NCBI GenBank assembly: GCA_003661365.1
Contig: QMVZ01000064.1
Span: 1 to 8,312 of the forward strand
Length of the DNA stretch: 8,312 nucleotides
Direction of reading: 5' to 3'
From: Thermoproteota archaeon
GTDB lineage: Archaea; Korarchaeota; Korarchaeia; Korarchaeales; Korarchaeaceae
The translations under genes and the position numbers were made by a program. Shown here piece by piece: positions 6,007 through 8,312 of this stretch (position 1 is its first letter; each line of letters opens with the position of its first letter). The notes under the pieces were generated by a model that saw only the letters and a list, made by a program, of their open reading frames with translations, searched no databases and was not told the DNA's origin.

Positions 6007-7125
6007 TTATTCTTCTGGAGAAATGTTTTTGAGAAGCACTTCTATTTCTCCAGCTATTTTCGAACCCACGTTTGGGAGAACTTTTAGGCCCTGCAACCCC
6101 TCTTCTTCATATATCTTCCTTACGTCTTCCTTCAATTCATCCAAGGTCCATGCTGCTTTCCTATATGCCCAGACCTTGTTCTGAGATGCGTTCTGGATTT
6201 CAAGCCTGTAAGTCTTCTCGAAGAGATAATTAGCCACTGCCTTGTTAGTTCTTAATTCCTTAGGATAGATGTGAATTGGTCTCTTGAGCCTATCGTCTAG
6301 TCCAAGCTTGTTACAGATCTCCATAACCTTCCTTCCTAATTCGCTTTGGTGCTCACGACTTGGTGTGTCTGATAGAGATGAACTTTTACCCGAGAAAATC
6401 CTTAATGTTGGACCTACTGCCTCTGGCTTGAATTTCCTAAGGAGAGATAGGTAGTGCTCCGTAAGCGGGCTTCCAAGTGTTAGACCACCGCCAATTACGT
6501 AGCTTCCTCCGTGCTGCTTGGTCTCCTTAACGACCTCCTCGATATTCTCTTCATCATCGTAAACGAAAGGGAGGGCCGGTATCAGGGCCGTTCCTGTTTT
6601 TATGCCAGCCCTACTTATCTCTTTCATAGCCTCGAGCCTTCTCTCCGGAGGAGGAGCCTTAGGCTCCCAGAACCTCAGATCTTCCCTCAAGCTTATTATG
6701 CTGAAAGTTACGCAGGCCCAGGACTTCTCGTTTATCTCCTTTAACAGATCAAGATCCTTTGGGATGAGATCAGACTTCTCGTTCATGTGGACTGGAAATC
6801 CCAGATCAGCGCAGATCTCTAACATCTTCCTTATCAGTCCGTATTTTACCTCAACTGGCTGGTAGTAGCCCAACATTATTATGTCCCTTTCAACCCTCTT
6901 GAGTTCTCTCGAAAGGAGAAGTGGAGCGTTCACTTTCACCTTAATGACTTCGTAGAACTCCCAGTCTTGTCTGAAGTACTTCCTTGCCCTATAGTAGCAG
7001 TACTCGCACCCGTATTCACAGCCAACATAGGGGTTTGCTGAGTACCTGTTCCAGTACCACCCACCGTCGCAGTGCTTGTATACGTTTAGCACTTTCTTGG
7101 GCTTGTACTCCAGGTATCTAGCCAT
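6007..7125 (-). CDS. Radical SAM protein, spore photoproduct lyase (SplB)-like group, with C-terminal HhH (PolX N-terminal-type) domain
   Basis: The 372-residue protein binds a 4Fe-4S cluster through C36, C40 and C43 in NPYVGCEYGCEYCYYRA, the CxxxCxxC signature followed by Tyr as in SPL/Rv2578c-type radical SAM proteins. The barrel continues with VHMNEKSDLIPKDLDLL (112-128) and WACVTFSIIS (136-145), matching the family's TKS..LI.RDLDLL and V..SI blocks. Residues about 295-370 differ from ordinary SPL proteins: AVANYLFEKTYRLEIQNAS, VWAYRKAAWTLDELKEDV and GLKVLPNVGSKIAGEIEVLL fit the helix-hairpin-helix domain at the N-terminus of family X polymerases, with the HhH hairpin at LPNVGSKIA. Spore photoproduct lyase repairs a thymine dimer; the added domain supports a DNA substrate, but the reaction is unproven. 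ATG 7125 is set by GGGGAG seven bases upstream. The aldo/keto reductase gene lies 111 bases upstream on the same strand. Confidence 0.88.
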   Translation of the reverse strand: MARYLEYKPKKVLNVYKHCDGGWYWNRYSANPYVGCEYGCEYCYYRARKYFRQDWEFYEVIKVKVNAPLLLSRELKRVERDIIMLGYYQPVEVKYGLIRKMLEICADLGFPVHMNEKSDLIPKDLDLLKEINEKSWACVTFSIISLREDLRFWEPKAPPPERRLEAMKEISRAGIKTGTALIPALPFVYDDEENIEEVVKETKQHGGSYVIGGGLTLGSPLTEHYLSLLRKFKPEAVGPTLRIFSGKSSSLSDTPSREHQSELGRKVMEICNKLGLDDRLKRPIHIYPKELRTNKAVANYLFEKTYRLEIQNASQNKVWAYRKAAWTLDELKEDVRKIYEEEGLQGLKVLPNVGSKIAGEIEVLLKNISPEE

Positions 7126-7132
7126 GAATCAT

Positions 7133-7138
7133 CTCCCC
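7133..7138 (-). promoter_or_regulatory. Shine-Dalgarno of the radical SAM gene
   Basis: GGGGAG on the minus strand lies seven bases before ATG 7125 and fixes that start. No clear TATA box was found in the 111 bases back to the aldo/keto reductase stop, which supports co-transcription of the two genes. Confidence 0.65.
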
Positions 7139-7236
7139 TGCTTCTTTGATTTCTCGTCAACTATTTCCCTAAGGCGTTTGAATCTTTTGTCAGATTTTCT
7201 TCCCTTTCTGGTCTTATCGCTTCCATTAAACGAACA

Positions 7237-8289
7237 TCAGCTTCCAAATTTGACATCTCGGCTTATTTCCTCTAAGTACTTCAGATCGTCACTGCTTAAG
7301 TCTATTTCTGAGGCAGCTATGGCCTCTTCTAGGTGAGACAGTTTCGATACGCTAATTATGGGTATGATAGGTAAGCCAAGAACTTTCTCCATGTTAATAG
7401 TCCAAGCTAATGCCAGTTGAGCTGGTGTTATTCCCTTTTCATGGGCAAAATTCATGAACTTCAACAGGAAGTCCAACATGCTATCGGTGAAGTACTTCTT
7501 AGCTATCCATTTCATGTAACTTGCCCTTGATAGCTCAGGAACTCTCCACTTTCTTTTTTCCTTATCCACATACTTACCCGTTAGGACTCCTTGAGCTAAG
7601 GGGGAGTACGCAACAAATCCCAGCCCATATCTTTTGGCCACAGGTGTGATGTCAGCTTCTACCTCCCTTTCCACCAAGTTGTATTTATATTGCAAGGCAG
7701 TTATCGGTTCAAGCCCATAACGCTCTGCCAGCTCTATATACTCAACCAGACTTATGGCTGGAACGTTACTAACCCCCATATATCTTACTAAGCCTTGCTC
7801 AATTAGAGAGGTGAAAGTGCGCATTATCTCAAGTTTGGGAGTTTCCGGGTCGTCCCTGTGCATGTAGTATATGTCCACGTATTCCATTTGGAGCCTTCGA
7901 AGGCTCTCCTTTATCTGCCACATCACGTGCTTACGGCTTAGGCCCTCCCCATTTGGGCCAGGTGACATCCTTCCAGCCACCTTCGTGGCTACAACCCATT
8001 CCTCCCTGTCATACTCCTTGAGAAGTTGGCCTAGGAGCTTTTCAGCATACCCAACGTGGGTTAAGGGAACTGGAGATATGCCTCCATGGTATCGGTTAGC
8101 TGAATCTATGAAGATAAGCCCGTTATCATAGGAAACCTTCAGGACCTTCCTAAACTCGTCTACATCTATCTTATAAGCTCCAGCCTCATCTACTTCACGC
8201 AGCCTAGGCAAATGCCATGTTCCCAAAGATATTATCGAAACCTTAAGTCCTGAATTTCGAGATAACTTTACGTACCTCAAACCTTTCAT
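7237..8289 (-). CDS. Aldo/keto reductase family oxidoreductase
   Basis: The 350-residue protein is a complete aldo/keto reductase (NADPH- or NADH-dependent carbonyl reduction, TIM barrel, cytoplasmic). Counting from ATG 8289, the catalytic tetrad is D62 and Y67 in FIDSANRYHG, K103 in VATKVAG and H144 in IYYMHRDD. Cofactor-binding blocks are MGVSNVP (171-177), ALQYKYNLVERE (198-209) and YSPLAQGVLTGKY (228-240), with SVSKLSHLEEAI near the C-terminus contacting the phosphate end. The early GTWHLPR and the ISPVPLTHVGYAEKLLG segment fit the YajO/Tas-like branch. The substrate cannot be told. The start could be GTG 8292, but GAGGTG (8295-8300) is five bases from ATG 8289 and only two from the GTG, so ATG is preferred. 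The promoter lies beyond the right edge. The gene precedes the radical SAM gene on the same strand and may share its transcript. Confidence 0.92.
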   Translation of the reverse strand: MKGLRYVKLSRNSGLKVSIISLGTWHLPRLREVDEAGAYKIDVDEFRKVLKVSYDNGLIFIDSANRYHGGISPVPLTHVGYAEKLLGQLLKEYDREEWVVATKVAGRMSPGPNGEGLSRKHVMWQIKESLRRLQMEYVDIYYMHRDDPETPKLEIMRTFTSLIEQGLVRYMGVSNVPAISLVEYIELAERYGLEPITALQYKYNLVEREVEADITPVAKRYGLGFVAYSPLAQGVLTGKYVDKEKRKWRVPELSRASYMKWIAKKYFTDSMLDFLLKFMNFAHEKGITPAQLALAWTINMEKVLGLPIIPIISVSKLSHLEEAIAASEIDLSSDDLKYLEEISRDVKFGS

Positions 8290-8294
8290 CACCG

Positions 8295-8300
8295 CACCTC
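8295..8300 (-). promoter_or_regulatory. Shine-Dalgarno deciding the aldo/keto reductase start
   Basis: GAGGTG on the minus strand is five bases from ATG 8289 and two from GTG 8292. The spacing favours the ATG, giving 350 rather than 351 residues. Confidence 0.6.
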
Positions 8301-8312
8301 ACTAAAGCCAAA

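Overview
This window looks like a piece of an archaeal chromosome, probably from a thermophilic TACK-type (crenarchaeal or korarchaeal) lineage; the lineage is inference. The supporting signs are archaeal TATA boxes about 25 bases before a likely leaderless start, GGAGG/GGTGA ribosome-binding sites, GTG and TTG start codons, heavy AGG/AGA and ATA codon use, and gene families typical of archaea. No tRNA, rRNA, CRISPR array, transposase or insertion sequence was seen.

Left part (1-2441): an AbrB/MazE-type antitoxin is cut by the left edge on the minus strand. It is divergent from an Asp/Glu/hydantoin-racemase-family gene, which is followed on the plus strand by a saccharopine-dehydrogenase-family oxidoreductase.

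Middle (2442-4802): a gene-poor stretch of nearly 900 bases is not empty. It holds a degraded coding remnant on the minus strand (2507-2728), an intact 37-residue membrane peptide with a glycine zipper and a strong Shine-Dalgarno (2811-2924), and AT-rich DNA with inverted repeats. A full-length M81 (MlrC/microcystinase-like) metallopeptidase follows. Racemase, saccharopine dehydrogenase-like and M81 genes together suggest catabolism of amino acids or unusual peptides. They are not one tight operon, so this link is inference.

Right part (4844-8292, all minus strand): first comes a damaged locus with an HTH_42-type winged-helix C-terminal half and a small membrane protein, readable as continuous coding only with two opposite one-base shifts. 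Upstream lie a radical SAM protein of the spore photoproduct lyase group with a C-terminal helix-hairpin-helix domain like the PolX N-terminus, and an aldo/keto reductase with its catalytic tetrad intact. These two may be co-transcribed.

The main points for a second look are the SPL-HhH fusion, the glycine-zipper microprotein, and the two minus-strand loci where coding continues across frames. All large genes are intact, which argues against generally poor sequence and for real decay or local indels in the small loci.
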